Shown in pieces: positions 63,026 through 64,000 of a stretch of 64,000 nt of DNA. This DNA is from CAYNRE01 sp964399535 (GTDB lineage: Bacteria; Planctomycetota; Planctomycetia; Pirellulales; CAYNRE01): positions 124,001 through 188,000 of the forward strand of contig CAYNRE010000058.1 of NCBI GenBank assembly GCA_964399535.1, read 5' to 3'. Made by a program: the position numbers and the translations under genes. Each line of letters opens with the position of its first letter. The first letter of the stretch is position 1. The notes below the pieces were generated by a model, which was not told the DNA's origin, did not search any database, and worked only from the letters and a program-made list of their open reading frames with translations.

Positions 63026-64000
63026 ATGCCATCCGCCTCACTTGCGACGACTTCGCACACGGAACACCGCAATGCCAGCAGCGCTGCGCACGCGTCTGGC
63101 CCAACCGAACAGGCGCTCGCGCGAGCCTTGCACGAGGTGCACGCGGTCGTTCCTCCCCTGTGGCCCCTGGCCGACTACGTGGCCGTCAACCCATGCTTGG
63201 GGCTGGTCGATCAGTCTCTGCTAGGCGCGCATCTCACGCTGAGCAGACTGCGCGACTGCCAACTCCTGTTGCCACGCGAGTATTTTCAAGCCCTGTACCG
63301 CGACGGCCGAATCTCCCCTGCGGATTTGAAGGCCGCGATCGAGCAATGCGCCGCGGAGCATCCCGGCTGGTTCGCTGCGCCGGAAATCGACCATCTGGTC
63401 GAATGGTTAATCCACTCCTCGCCAACCGGCACTGAGACGAACTGCCGCTACCGCACGGTGGCCGAGGCTGTCGACCAGCAACATCAAAGCACCTGGTCGA
63501 GCCACATCATCAACGACATTACCCGGCACTGCGCGGCTCATTTTGACGAGGGTCAAGCCCTATGGAAGAGCCCCTGGAAAGGCGAGACGCTTTATTCCGC
63601 CTGGCAAGAGTCCGCACAACTCAGCCGGCGGATGGACCTGCTCGGGATCAAGGGTTTCAGAGCCTTCGTGGCGAGCTTACCCGCGAGTCCGCGTCAGGCC
63701 ATTCACGAGTTACTGTGGATGCTCAACGTACCATCTTCCCGGACACGTTCGTTTCTACTGACAGAGATTTTCTCGGTGGCCGGATGGGCGTCGTACGTGC
63801 GCTTTCGCGTCCGAGAAGCTGAGGCGGCGGGGCAAGAAAATGAGGATTTGATCGGATTGCTGGCGATTCGCCTGGCCTACGATGCGGCGCTCGCGCGGGC
63901 GCCTGGGATCAACTGGCCGCTGCCGCTGTGGCCCGCCGCGACCCTTCCCGACGACGGCCTGGCCGGCGGGCCGGCCCCCTCAACCGACGTGCTCGCGCGC
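63026..64000 (+). CDS. dabA: DabA, DUF2309 carbonic-anhydrase-like subunit (truncated by window end)
   Basis: 325 codons of a DUF2309/UPF0753 protein run open to the last base. The family motif VVPPLWPLADYVAVNPCLGL is at ~41-60. Later comes LLPREYFQALYRDG and the segment WKGETLYSAWQESAQ. In the DAB pump, DabA is a beta-carbonic-anhydrase-like zinc enzyme; the known zinc ligands lie beyond the visible part, so they cannot be checked here. The start ATG 63026 is 57 bp after dabB, consistent with one transcript. A second ATG at 62995 is out of frame. Confidence 0.92.
   Translation, partial: MPSASLATTSHTEHRNASSAAHASGPTEQALARALHEVHAVVPPLWPLADYVAVNPCLGLVDQSLLGAHLTLSRLRDCQLLLPREYFQALYRDGRISPADLKAAIEQCAAEHPGWFAAPEIDHLVEWLIHSSPTGTETNCRYRTVAEAVDQQHQSTWSSHIINDITRHCAAHFDEGQALWKSPWKGETLYSAWQESAQLSRRMDLLGIKGFRAFVASLPASPRQAIHELLWMLNVPSSRTRSFLLTEIFSVAGWASYVRFRVREAEAAGQENEDLIGLLAIRLAYDAALARAPGINWPLPLWPAATLPDDGLAGGPAPSTDVLAR

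Overview
This window is a high-GC bacterial chromosome segment that reads as a planctomycete, most likely of the Pirellulales/Lacipirellulaceae type; the exact genus cannot be fixed from sequence alone. The evidence is two PEP-CTERM proteins, dockerin-like calcium repeats, a giant secreted protein opening with the planctomycete 'LERREL' head, delta-60 repeats, many small lipoproteins with Pro/Ala-rich linkers, and genes scattered singly or in short operons. I called 44 protein-coding loci. Two run off the edges (1-375 and 63026-64000) and one carries a frameshift (59073-60163). I found no rRNA, tRNA, CRISPR array, transposase or prophage.

Layout. 1-375 is the tail of a His/Cys-rich protein. 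589-5227 is a DUF58 / transglutaminase / MoxR operon. 5442-11198 looks metal-related: a YraQ-type permease, a strong promoter sitting on a palindromic operator, a HAF-repeat PEP-CTERM protein, a COG0523 (CobW-like) GTPase and two overlapping lipoprotein genes with His/Cys motifs. 11454-14463 (minus) holds a short SecA-like ATPase and a lipoprotein. 14906-26655 holds secreted proteins: a penicillin acylase homologue, a sorbosone-dehydrogenase-like PEP-CTERM protein and a 2472-residue cyclophilin/delta-60 protein. 26959-29433 (minus) is a PHP-glycosyltransferase fusion. 30050-33354 is a Tat-exported SBP56/methanethiol oxidase followed by two uncharacterised genes.

33580-43617 mixes housekeeping genes (cardiolipin synthase, ettA, guaA, surE) with small lipoproteins and a structured, gene-free stretch near 39.8 kb. 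43844-48919 is core metabolism: eno, psd-pssA (phosphatidylethanolamine synthesis), ribE and rsmA. 49193-54470 carries a membrane-anchored PQQ quinoprotein and katG. 54621-55411 is a lower-GC two-gene HEPN cassette. 55764-60163 holds rimO, pgsA, a CPBP protease and a frameshifted Gfo/Idh/MocA oxidoreductase. 60691-64000 is a winged-helix regulator divergent from dabB-dabA, the DAB inorganic-carbon pump, cut by the window end.

How genes fit together: psd, pssA, pgsA and the cardiolipin synthase together supply PE, PG and cardiolipin from CDP-diacylglycerol. The DAB genes point to active accumulation of dissolved inorganic carbon. The most interesting accessory signals are the metal-like locus with its operator, the HEPN cassette, and several unusual protein architectures.
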